Source of the DNA: Setaria digitata
Lineage: Eukaryota > Nematoda > Chromadorea > Rhabditida > Setariidae
Reading direction: 5' to 3'
Length of the DNA stretch: 64,000 bases
Assembly (NCBI GenBank): GCA_003640385.1
Contig: RCAB01000002.1
Span: 682,001 to 746,000, forward strand
Made by a program: the position numbers and the translations under genes. Shown here one piece after another: positions 53,991-64,000 of the stretch (the stretch's first letter is position 1; the number at the start of each line of letters is the position of its first letter). The notes beneath the pieces were generated by a model. That model was not told the DNA's origin. It ran no database searches and worked only from the letters and a program-made list of their open reading frames with translations.

Positions 53991-55212
53991 AAGAAATTTA
54001 AAATGTGTAATAAGTAACAGTAAGCGTTGGAGACATCAAATTTCAATAAAAGACATCTCAACTCAGTCGGTTTAAGCACTCAAACTCCTGATAGCTGACA
54101 AATACAGATCATACCAAACATTACAATGTCCAGAAACTCAGTAAAATGGACAAGTAATCGCTGAAAACTAGCCTAACCAAAAAAATGAAAAGGAGAAGCT
54201 ACAGTTAGAAGAGATGAAGAATGAATCTCTGGTCATCAAAAACTCGAGTTTATGGTTCTCTGATTGGATCTGTGTGTACCTGTTTTATTTTACGGTCTGC
54301 ATGCAAAAGTGACTTTCTTAAGGCAAGGGTTTAAATGATATTTGTTTATTTAGGCCCATTCAAACTAGACTTCCTAAATATTATATTCTCCAGGAACTTG
54401 TTTCAGTCTGAAGAAAGATGCTGAAGGCTGTATACCGTGATGCGCAGCTCCGCACATACTAGATACGGCAGTGTGGGAGTGTCATTAGCAAAGAAGTTGT
54501 AGCGCTTTCTTCATGCAAAGCTTCTTCACAGGTACGTTTAACTTTATCATGCGGATAGTGTCGACAAGTTCACTTTTTTGTTTCATACTCACACATCTGA
54601 TCCTTTGCATCCCTGAAATCGTCGCAATACTATCAAACTTCGTTAATCTTCACTCAAAAGTCCAGCTTGTTTACCACACAAGTGCAATCCATTCAGCTTA
54701 TAGTTAGACCAATTAACTAGAACTCCTAAGTAAACTTACTACTTTATGTGAAGTCTTTCGCCGGTAAGTGCAACCACTCGTATCGCCTCCCTTTTTCTAC
54801 ATCTTTCCATCAACAGCAGGCATCAGAGTGACGCAAATGTGTAGCAAAGTTCTTTAAATAGCACCCCACGTATGTGTTTCCGTCCCGCTGATGGAACTTG
54901 CAACGTCAAACTAACCAGGATTTATAACACTAACTGAAGACTTCATATTAAAAGAAGTGAAAACTTAAATCCAGAAGTCATTTGTAAATCCTCACAATAT
55001 CATAACTGTTTTTCGTTCCATTGCGGTGGGAGGCAGATGAAAAGAATTCCTACTTCGAGAACGCAGCTTGAAACTACCCCATCCGCGCACTCTATCTTTT
55101 GAAATAGATGATACAATGTATGCATTGTTTCTGTTGATAATTGCGGCATGTGACACATTTATAGCTTTTTATAACAATGTCTAAAAAGGCAAATCCAAAA
55201 CGAAATCTTCAT
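53991..55212. other. Spacer downstream of SDA1
   Basis: This lies beyond the SDA1 stop codon and should hold its 3' UTR. No gene is seen on either strand. Confidence 0.5.
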
Positions 55213-58200
55213 TCAGACTTTTCGCCCCGCCTGGCGCAAAAGGTATTTCCGCAAGCTCTCCTGACGTTCCTTAAAACTCCTCTGGCGATTTTTTCCTCTC
55301 AGTTTGTGCCGCACCATTTGAAAATGTTTGCGTTTCACCAGTTCTCTATTCGTTCGTCCAACGTGTGGTCCCTGCAGCTCATACCATAATTAATGAGACA
55401 ATATTTATACAGACCCTGTATTTTGTCAGATAGCCTTTCACTATTAATTTTGTTTGACAAATCTAAAAGAAAGTCAACACAACTTCTACCGTTTTTTTAG
55501 GCTTTCCAAATTGTTCTCGTCCATCACGACCTTTTCTTACCGCCTCCATTCGTTCTTCCTTTGTTTCTTTTCTCAATTTTTTGTGGAATTTTTCAATGTC
55601 CTTAAGACGTACCAAGCCACTTTCTTGATTGCGCCTGCATTAAGTACTTTTTTTTTGTTTCTAGATTTTTTTTAAATTGACTCAAACAGTATGAACTTGA
55701 TTAAATCTAATAACTTAGCGATGACCACTATTGTATGTTACGAAGATGACCAAATCTAGTAACTTTCAAGAGCGAAGACAATAAAAATATTACTTTCGTC
55801 CTCTTAGAATATATTTCGATTAGCTATTCCAATAACAAAAAGCCTTACAAATAAGCTTTTCAATATCAGCTTCTTTTTATAATAGATTTGCAAAGGAGAA
55901 TGATTCTACGATTTCTATCAATATTATATCAATCTATTTAAAAAAAAAAACTCGATGTTTTTATCTTTGAACTTCTTAAATGATAAATGAATATACGTCA
56001 TTACCTAGACATAATTTCTTCCACTTCTTCTTCCAATTTCGCATCATCATTCTTTCGCTTCCTCCCACATTCCATTTTCTTTTTAAAGCGAAAAGCGTCA
56101 ATTCTGCGGAAATCCTCTTGCGTCAAGATTCGGGCTTCGCATACCTGCTTCGCTTTTTCTTTTATTTTAGAGGATATAGCCTTTTGATCATCCTACAATA
56201 ATGATTGCCTTTAACATAACCCGAAAAATTAGTAATCATATTAAATATGGAATTAGCTGCCTCAAGCTCTGAACAAATTAGCCTTTTAGCTAGATTTCTG
56301 AACAACGAAGAAACAGTAGATAGCAGTAGTGATTTAAGAACAGATCCTCTGCTATTTGAACAGAAATTTGATTTCCCGTTTCCTCACTATTTTTTTTTTT
56401 TTTTTTTTGACTGGTCCTGAATGGTATTAAACAAACTGTTGCCATGAAAAATGGATTTAAAGATCAGAAATAAGTTACCGTTACATGAGCCTTGTTCTTC
56501 ACAGATCCTCCATTATTTGCACAAGTATTTGTTGCAGATAAAGGAATACCAGTTGCATCAACACCAGAATCTATTTCTTTTTCAACGGATCCAGTGCAAA
56601 AATCAGAACCCGTGAAATCAGGATCCATGTCACTGCTTTCATGACTCTACGTAAGACAATCAATCAATTGGGAATTTAATACTATAAGTACCTAAGAAAA
56701 CACTACAATAAAGAACTCTGAACTATTTAAACGTAGCTTCTGCAATCAGGAATTGTATAAAAAATTGATACAAAAAGAAAACAACTACTTAAGTACGGTT
56801 CTCAATTAAAAACCTAAAGTACGACGATAAATTTGTGAGATTTGTTAACTTGATAAATTATAATACAGGATTAGAAAATAATTTTGCGTAGAAAATGGAA
56901 ACTAATAAGAGAGTGCATTTCTTTTAGTTCTGGTATACTAAGAAGTCAAAAGGAGAAAAAAAAAACAGAGAAAACTGTCCCACCAGGTCAGTGTCACATG
57001 CATCATCTTCCATTGGTAGACATTCCGCTCCCTCCACATATTCTGCCGCATGTTCAACACCGAATTCAGTTACTTTTAAATCTTTTAATGTTTCTGCTGG
57101 CCTAAAACTGTTGCAGAACTTTAAGTTTAAAAAAAAAAAAGAACTAAAAAAATATTATTAAATACACCAACCTTCCGCGATCCTTCCTGTGTAAAAGCCT
57201 TGGATTGATAGTGCGAAACAACGTTATAATGGCTCGTGCCGCCATGGATACATTTTTGTTTTTAAAACGCTTGTACTAAAAGAAAAAATCACATAAATAT
57301 AAACATAGTAAAAGAGCACTTACACCATTCAAAATGTCTCCTTTAGTCACACTAACAATACTGTATCACTATAGCTTTAGAAACAAAAGCCTTCTTTTCT
57401 GTTTACTTTTTTCTATATTTATCATTATGTAGTCTGATGCAAATGGAAATTATCTCCTTTTCATAGGTTATACAGTACAGAAAATTCCATTATATTTTAT
57501 GGAACTACCGCTAATGATCTCTGGAGTTCCAGCATAAGCAAGGAGGTTCCATAAGGACGAGAACGAAAATTACGGTTATGCGTACATCAGTCAAATCCTT
57601 TAGCAGATCTTCTGTCGCAGCAAATGGGCAATTCGCGAATATTTCGCGTAATGTATTCAATCCAACCGTCACTGCTTCAGGTGTATTTCGGTCAGAAACG
57701 AAATTCTGCGCAATAACATAAACTAACTGCTCAACAATATCTGGTGGTACCAATTCGTGACAGGCCTGTGCTACATAAAGCAATATTCTGGTAATCTAAA
57801 AAACATTTCAAGAGATAAAATTTGCAAGTCTGCAGTCTCCAAAATTACCATTTTCCAAGTCTGGTGAATATGTATGAAAACAAACAAACTCAAACTGATA
57901 ATTCTAAAAAAAAAAAATTTATAACTCTTTAACTGATAAAATGTGAGAACCTCTCTTTGCTTCGGTTGGAGATAGCGGTGCATGTAGGAATAGAAAGATA
58001 AGGCTTGCAATTTATGAATACCAATCACTCGAGCACATAACGCCATGTACAGAAGACGTGTTTCAAATTTTTCATTCTTCCTACCTTCCAGTAAGCTGAA
58101 CAATCGTTCAATAAATGTTTGTGGGTCGTAAATATAATGAATTGCTAATAGATTGCAAAATTTCCCCGCACTTTCCTTTTTGCATTTTTTATCACTGCTC

Positions 58201-60354
58201 AGAAGTTTTTTTGCTCTTATGAACTTTTCTTTTCTTTTGCGAGTCTTTTTCGCGGCTCTGTATGCAACGACAACCTAAAAAAAATGTTTGTGACCTTCCG
58301 AATAAAAAACACTTTAGAATGAAAAACACTGCGGCAACAATAATATGGATTAAGTTAATTTCCAGTACCCCTCAAGATTTTTGAAACCCATCGAAATCAT
58401 CCATTAATTCAAGGAAGGATGTACCTCTTTTAAACTTTTCTGATTTTCATCTTCAGTCCCACTTTCATCGTCTTCAGAGCTGTCATCTTCCATCGAACCA
58501 AGGAAAAATCTTATCGCTGCAACCTATAAAGAGATCAAATTGAATGCTGAAAAATGAGGACCTTGAAATTAAAGTTTAAGCAATAAAGGACAGGACCATT
58601 ATATTTTCTTTCATTACTAGAGCTGTTTGTTTATACAATACAATTCCACCCTAATAGTTGCAATTATAGGTTATATCATCCTTCAGCAGAAGGTTATGTT
58701 ATACATTGCGAAAGCGTTTCGTTTTATCTTCTAACTAACTCATTAATCTGACTGTCTGTGTTCACAGTATGTAATTGTAATTTACCTGAATCCGTGAAGT
58801 TTTGTGGACACAACATTCTACCAAAGCATTTGCCGTTTTAGCATCTCTCAAAAAACCTTTTCGAAATCCATCTATAAGCACCTAAAAATAATAATAACCA
58901 AATGAGTTTGAACGCAGTGCTCTACAGTAAAATAAAAATTTGAAGAGAATTGAAGAACTACCAGTTCAGCTGTGCGAACAACAATAGATCGCGAATCCCT
59001 CAGTTTTGTGAACAAAAAAGTTCGAACTTTTGACAGCATCTTCTGATCTCGTTGCTGCACCGCCAGTTTTTTTATTAAGGCTTTTACTGACCCACAAATC
59101 AATTTTCTGAAAGTCAAATAATTGGAATTATTTCCTTCCTTCTCCTTTCTTCGAGGTACCTTTTTACAAAGAATCCTGTGTTCTTTGAAAAAAATACAAA
59201 CCTCGATTGGTTGTAGATAAACTTATTACTTCAGCACTTTGTTGATATCAAAAAAAGAGAATTTCTAAACAAAAGATTTACATAATCTTCAGTTTGTGTA
59301 ATATACATTCTAGAATCCCCGGTGAACCAGAAACTAACCTCAAATTTTTATCCTCACATGTAACAAGTGCAAAAAATAAATCGATAACAGCTAACGGATC
59401 GACAATTCTACGATTTCGCAGTGCAATGAGAGCTTTACAAAACGCCTCACGAATCTGTAATTGGTCTATTTTGCAAGAAAATCTAAAAAATTTGTATGGA
59501 GCAAATTCGATAAGAAAGCTTAGCTAGCTTTCTGAAGATTCATAAGATTACCTCAGCGTCGAGTCCGGCTGGCTGACTCTGCAAAATCTCCATAACACTG
59601 GCTGCATAATTTTTACCCTCATCTGCAAAATAGGACTTATATACTGAACTCAGTGAAGTTCATATATATTACAAATTCATGTGCTTTTTCGAGGAAAGAA
59701 TGACAAAGGGATGGAGGGAACCACAAAAAAAAAATTTCTCCTCAAGTAAATAATTTTCTAAGCTTTCTAAAAACTAACTCGGATAGTGGCTACTAACTAC
59801 TGCTAAGAAATTGATCAGTTCCAGCAGCGACTGCAAATCTGCATGATTTAAACTCTGTTGAAATTTCAACAACTGTATTGTTTTGAGGTAAAAGTTGTAT
59901 TCCCCTATGAATTCTTCTTTGTACGATTCCGGATCTTTGTTTATCTAAAATCAGAATCCCAGCAGAACTCAAAGCAAACATTTATATCTCGTCATAATTC
60001 CACTCATTCAAATTAATTAATAAGATAATGCATTATCTTCAACAGACAGTGATTTATGATGACCACTTCCCTAAATGCAACAATAATTTTTCCAACTTTC
60101 AATTGCAAATGAAGGATTAGAGTCGATCAGCATATATAGGTGACTTCAGGACTAATGATATTTAGAGGGAATTACTAAACATATTCCCACATTTTCATTT
60201 ACGATTAATAACGACAAGACGGACCTTCTACTCAGAAAAATAAAGCAAAGAAGAGTCATTACATATAATTTAAGTACTGGGGCAAAAAGTGAGAAGAAAT
60301 GAAACGTACTAATTCCTGCAGCAATGCAAGATTTGTTTCTAGATGAGAGGCCAT
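55213..60354 (-). CDS. SDAD1: SDA1 homologue, 60S ribosome export and cell-cycle protein
   Basis: SDA1 is a nucleolar protein needed for maturation and export of the large ribosomal subunit and for G1 progression in yeast. Fifteen exons join in phase: 60310-60354, 59779-59944, 59552-59622, 59339-59454, 58962-59106, 58786-58881, 58425-58523, 57951-58274, 57586-57795, 57172-57275, 56984-57101, 56479-56646, 56005-56192, 55490-55634 and 55213-55371. They give 717 residues (human 687). Clear family segments are the helical N-terminus ([20 protein letters not shown]), [56 protein letters not shown] and a basic tail ([20 protein letters not shown]). An acidic Ser/Asp/Glu segment lies near residue 225. 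An acceptor CATTTCAG lies 9 nt before the ATG. The C. elegans counterpart is pro-3. Confidence 0.96.
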
Positions 60355-60709
60355 TATCCAAGCTGAAATGATAAGGTGTATGTATATCAACTTAACATTC
60401 CTCTACGCGATTGCCAAATCTATCTGGACCAGCAGATTCAGCAAGATTAAATTCAAAGCAACTGGTGCTAAACGTTAACAAAATAGGATTCTTCTAGATT
60501 GCCCAAAAACACGGAAAGTTTACCCGCGGAAGCATACCACTTCTCCCTATAATAAGGGACCGCAGTGTACTTCACGGCTACCCATTAAATCACGTTGGAA
60601 TAATTGGTAATCAGTAAAATGTATAGGAGGAGTTATCAATAAGTACGACATTGGGAGACAAGGGGAAAGTATCGAGGATTTTCCGGAAGAATAACAGCTG
60701 TCTTTTGGG
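60355..60709. promoter_or_regulatory. 355-bp divergent promoter region of SDA1 and TELO2
   Basis: The two start codons face away from each other across 355 bp, so control elements for both genes, and the two outrons if both are trans-spliced, must largely lie here. No specific factor site can be named. Confidence 0.5.
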
Positions 60710-63700
60710 ATGTGTGACGAAGGATGGATTGACTTGGGTAGTGCTAGAAGCAGATCCGAATTGCTGACTGCCCTTCAAAAAGCTCTGAAGGTAAGCTCTT
60801 CCTGTTTCCTTCCAGGATCTTCCAGAGTGAGTGTGGATCATTCAAATGCTTAGGTTGGTTGTTACTCAAGTTTGAATTTGGAAACCTACACTGTGGCTTT
60901 GTTCTGATTTTCTTAATGTTTCCATGAATATATTTTCCATAAGGCTAATCTTTCAAACAATCAGAAACAAACTTACGAATTTTCAGCTCTTATTTGCTGT
61001 AAAATTTCAGTACATATCGTCAGGAGAAAGCTCCTCGTTCGTGAAATATCGAATACTCACCCAGCTGGTTAACATCTTCCATCCTTCTACGCTTGGTAAC
61101 TGCATTGTCCACTTCGTATTATTTTAAGATATCAGAGCAAATATGGTTAAGATGTAATGAAAATAACGGTAATTGCGATTAAGATGCGGGATGTCAATTA
61201 CACATCTCAGTTAATTAGATACGGCAACGAAACTTACTTTCATTTAGCTACGGATGTTACTTCGACTCATCCTGAGACATTTTCTCGTCTCTTTCCATAT
61301 AGTGATTGAAATTTCCATTTATTTCCAAACAAGGAAAATTTGCTTGAAATTTCAGGCCTCTTGACAGCGAATGAATTTAAGGAGCTGTTCGCAGAACTGT
61401 TTCGTTCAGCTCCGGTAGATGATGCCTTTTTCGTTTTGGTCAATGCTTTGCATTCTTGTGACAGTTCTCAAATATTTCGCTTACAGCATATAATAATTTT
61501 ATTAGATGATCTAGAAAAAACACGTTTGGAAACACTGCTTGTAGAAAGTATTGGAAAAGATCCGAATGACGGTCAGCAACTACTCATTTGCTTTCCATTA
61601 CTCAATCTAAATTTTAAATTTTTATATATATATATATAATGTCTGTTAACAGACAGACTATATATTAGATTAACTTTTAACTTACGCTGTCATGCAAGTC
61701 TGAAACAGATGCTAAAATTTCAGTGGAATGGAATGTTAAACAAGGAGAATTATGTAGGCTTTTAGGCCAGACTACATGTTTAGTACATAATGCGGCCGGA
61801 GATTCTCATCTCTCAGGTTTGGTTAGTTTTAAACTTTTTCTTATTTTAACTGTTCTGTACGAAAGATACTTATGGCTGTGGGGAAGGATGCAGGCACGAG
61901 AAAGACTGTGAAAGTAGTTCCTTAATTTTTTTTATATATTTGGGTATTTCTTTAATTTCAGTTTAAAATATTACATACATTCATTTTCTAAATTGGGCTA
62001 CCTTTGTTGTGTCCATATATATATATATATATAAACTCACTCTGACTTATTAAGGTCAAGTCAATTGACGTGCTGTTGGAATCTTATTTAAATAATCACT
62101 GGCTTTATTTATTGAACTCAATCAAAGCTGCCCTAATGAATGCGGTTACAAGGTGTCGAAATGCCAAGGATGTGAACATAAAACTTATTGCTGGCATCAC
62201 TTATGAATTGAGCAGCGGGGATGTTCTAGTTAGTCGCGTTTTATGCATTTTACACCGAAATTAGGATCTGAAGATTTTTTTCTTTTGAGTTCTTTGAACA
62301 GAGTGTATTTTACAAATATGAGCTACTCGTATTTATTTGCCATTTTTATATAATTTTTATTCTTAGGCGTTCCGCTCATTATTAGGTTGGTTGGCTTCGC
62401 AAGGGGAAGATGGGATTTGGAATCGCATTAACAAAAGACTGCTTGTGGATACTTCAAACGGCATAGCACATTTAGAAAGCCTTCTCATAGTTGTATTGCT
62501 TGCAGCGAACAATGGAGAAATGCTCCAAGTAGGTATCACAATACAGTGGTTGAATATTTCTACTCTCACAAATAGTGTAAGACTGTATGGTAATACTTCA
62601 ATTTAGGTGCTGACTATTACTTTTTTTTTCTGTAGGAGCAAAGAGTGTTTCTGAAATAGAACTTATGTTTAATATTTTTTATAGCTTGCTTAACAAGATT
62701 AAGATCAACATTCTCTTGCTTCATCCTACCTTCGATCCTTTGTTGCGTTCAATTAATTCTTACTGTTACTATTGATTGCTTAATGAAATTCTGTATACTA
62801 CATTTTGCAGAAATTGTTTGGTAATGAAATATATGAAAATCGGGTCGTGAAGCGGATTTTCTTTGAAAAAGCGCTTTTCGTCAAAGTCTTTCCTCCGAAT
62901 GAAAAAGTTCCTGAAAAATTGGCTGTTTGCTTGCATTTCGGCAGCAGTAAGTCCGGTAGAAAACTTTCATAATTTGTCAAAGTACCATTACTATGAAGGG
63001 ATTGAACTGCCTTAGCTTTTAATTCAATTTACTAGAAAAATACGATGTAAAAAAAAACATCTCAATATTAGGCAAATCCTATAGGTTTTATGTTTAGAAG
63101 GAAAAGTTAATAAAAAATTTATATTTCAGCAAAGATTTGTTTTAATAAATAATCTTTTTAGTCCACCATCTTAAACTCGCATAAAGTTTTTTCAGCAGGT
63201 AATCTACAAAATTTATTTATTAAGGTTCCTTCAATTTGTATAAATTTTACAAAATGCATTTGCTTTTCAAACGCGGTAAACCATTAGTGATTTGTTTATT
63301 ATTCGTATATCTGACATGTGCTGATTCAACGCTCCATTATAGGCAAAGGGGCATGGAGCACGCTGCATCAGGATACGCTTTGTATAGCTTTGAATATCTG
63401 GAGCAGCAGTATCCATATCAGTCATTCTTCCGATGAACAGTTAGATTATGTCGATGTTGTGCTTCTCAACTTAGGCAAATATGCAAAGCGAGTTTTGTTT
63501 TTATGAAACAATTAAAAGAGCTTGAAAATATTCTGTCACCTAAGTATAGCTGATACAACTTTATGTCCTGGATGAATCCATGGTTGTTTATCTTATTTAA
63601 GCTCCAAAATAAAGATCTGAAAATTTTCTATTGTTCTACGTACAGATTTGAGATTATAAGTTTTTTCAATTTCCGTAGACTATGTAGTTAATTACACTTA

Positions 63701-63969
63701 TATAAATCACTTACAGAAAGAGCCCAGCTCACTGCGCATGCTAGAATGTTTAAAATGATGTTCAGTTTTAAAAAATGAAGTTATAATATTGATAGAACTT
63801 GGATGTGGTTAAAATTTTGCTTTTATGGGAAGAAATATAAACTTTAATTTCAGCGAGCAGATACGTCGTAATATTTCAACTGAAGTTGTTACTGCAATGG
63901 CTGCTGGTGTTAGCCTCCGCCTTAGGTGCTCTGACATTCGACGTAGAGTAAGAGGAATGTTTATAGCAG
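60710..63969 (+). CDS. clk-2: TELO2/CLK-2, PIKK maturation factor (5' part, runs off the window)
   Basis: TELO2 forms the TTT complex with TTI1 and TTI2 and, with HSP90, matures ATM, ATR, mTOR and other PIKKs. Exons read are 60710-60790, 61011-61095, 61356-61571, 61724-61821, 62055-62228, 62367-62528, 62811-62946, 63343-63491 and about 63861-63969, followed by a GTCGAC donor. They give about 400 residues, roughly half the family length. The protein starts MCDEGWIDLGSARSRSELLT. Family segments are FKELFAELFRSAPVDDAFFV, FRLQHIIILLDDLEK, LNIWSSSIHISHSSDEQLDY and VVTAMAAGVSLRLRCSDIRR, which leads into the conserved RRxGM-like motif (RRRVRGMFIA). The acceptor of the last exon is uncertain, because CAG at 63854 would break the frame and a slightly later one is used here. 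The C-terminal half lies beyond the window. Confidence 0.88.
62015..62033. repeat. TA microsatellite in a TELO2 intron
   Basis: A run of alternating A and T lies in the intron before the exon at 62055. A shorter one lies at 61623-61638 in the preceding part of the gene. Confidence 0.8.
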
Positions 63970-64000
63970 GTCGACATATTTTCTTGTCTTTTTTTTTTTT

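Noticed and set aside
60853..60876. Sequence resembling the nematode spliced leader SL1 (GGTTGTTACTCAAGTTTGA)
   Set aside because: It differs from SL1 at several bases, is not followed by a GT donor at the leader end, and lies in TELO2 intron 1. Taken as chance similarity.
63196..63275. Possible extra TELO2 exon between 62946 and 63343
   Set aside because: It has a good acceptor and a GTAAAC donor, but including it breaks the phase into the next clear exon, whereas joining 62946 to 63343 keeps the frame and fits the family.

Overview
The window is nuclear DNA of a nematode. It is AT-rich and carries many small exons split by introns of about 50-600 bp, with GTAAGT-type donors and the nematode acceptor TTTTCAG. 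Several start codons sit only 2-20 nt downstream of such an acceptor, the layout of spliced-leader trans-splicing. The presence of MPS1 and HOP2 orthologues, both missing from Caenorhabditis elegans, points to a species outside Caenorhabditis. A clade III (spirurid or filarial) worm is a reasonable guess, but the sequence does not prove it.

Layout. 1.1-14.3 kb (minus): nidogen, a basement-membrane protein with NIDO, G2F, many EGF repeats and a YWTD propeller. 19.7-21.4 kb (minus): APC10/DOC1. 22.0-23.8 kb (minus): HOP2/PSMC3IP. 26.1-29.2 kb (minus): an MPS1/TTK kinase without the TPR region. 30.7-31.4 kb (plus): a small secreted Cys-cluster, Thr/Pro-rich protein. 36.9-38.5 kb (minus): a secreted or anchored Cys/Pro/Gln/Tyr-rich protein with a 30-bp microexon. 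41.4-42.1 kb (plus): a 72-residue secreted aromatic/glycine peptide. 43.2-46.0 kb (minus): proteasome ATPase RPT2. 48.6-54.0 kb (minus): a few credible exons of an unidentified gene, plus coding-like fragments broken by stops and frame changes. 55.2-60.4 kb (minus): SDA1. 60.7 kb to the window end (plus, cut off): TELO2/CLK-2, head-to-head with SDA1.

MPS1, HOP2 and APC10 form one minus-strand run of cell-division genes: a checkpoint kinase, a meiotic recombination mediator and the substrate-binding subunit of the anaphase-promoting complex. RPT2, SDA1 and TELO2 are housekeeping genes (proteasome, ribosome export, PIKK maturation). The small secreted genes lie in gene-poor stretches, which also hold two near-identical inverted copies of a 188-bp repeat. 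Joins for the named genes were made by hand from splice signals, reading phase and family similarity. All exon phases close for APC10, HOP2, MPS1, RPT2, SDA1 and the three small secreted genes. The middle nidogen exons and the last TELO2 junction are less exact.
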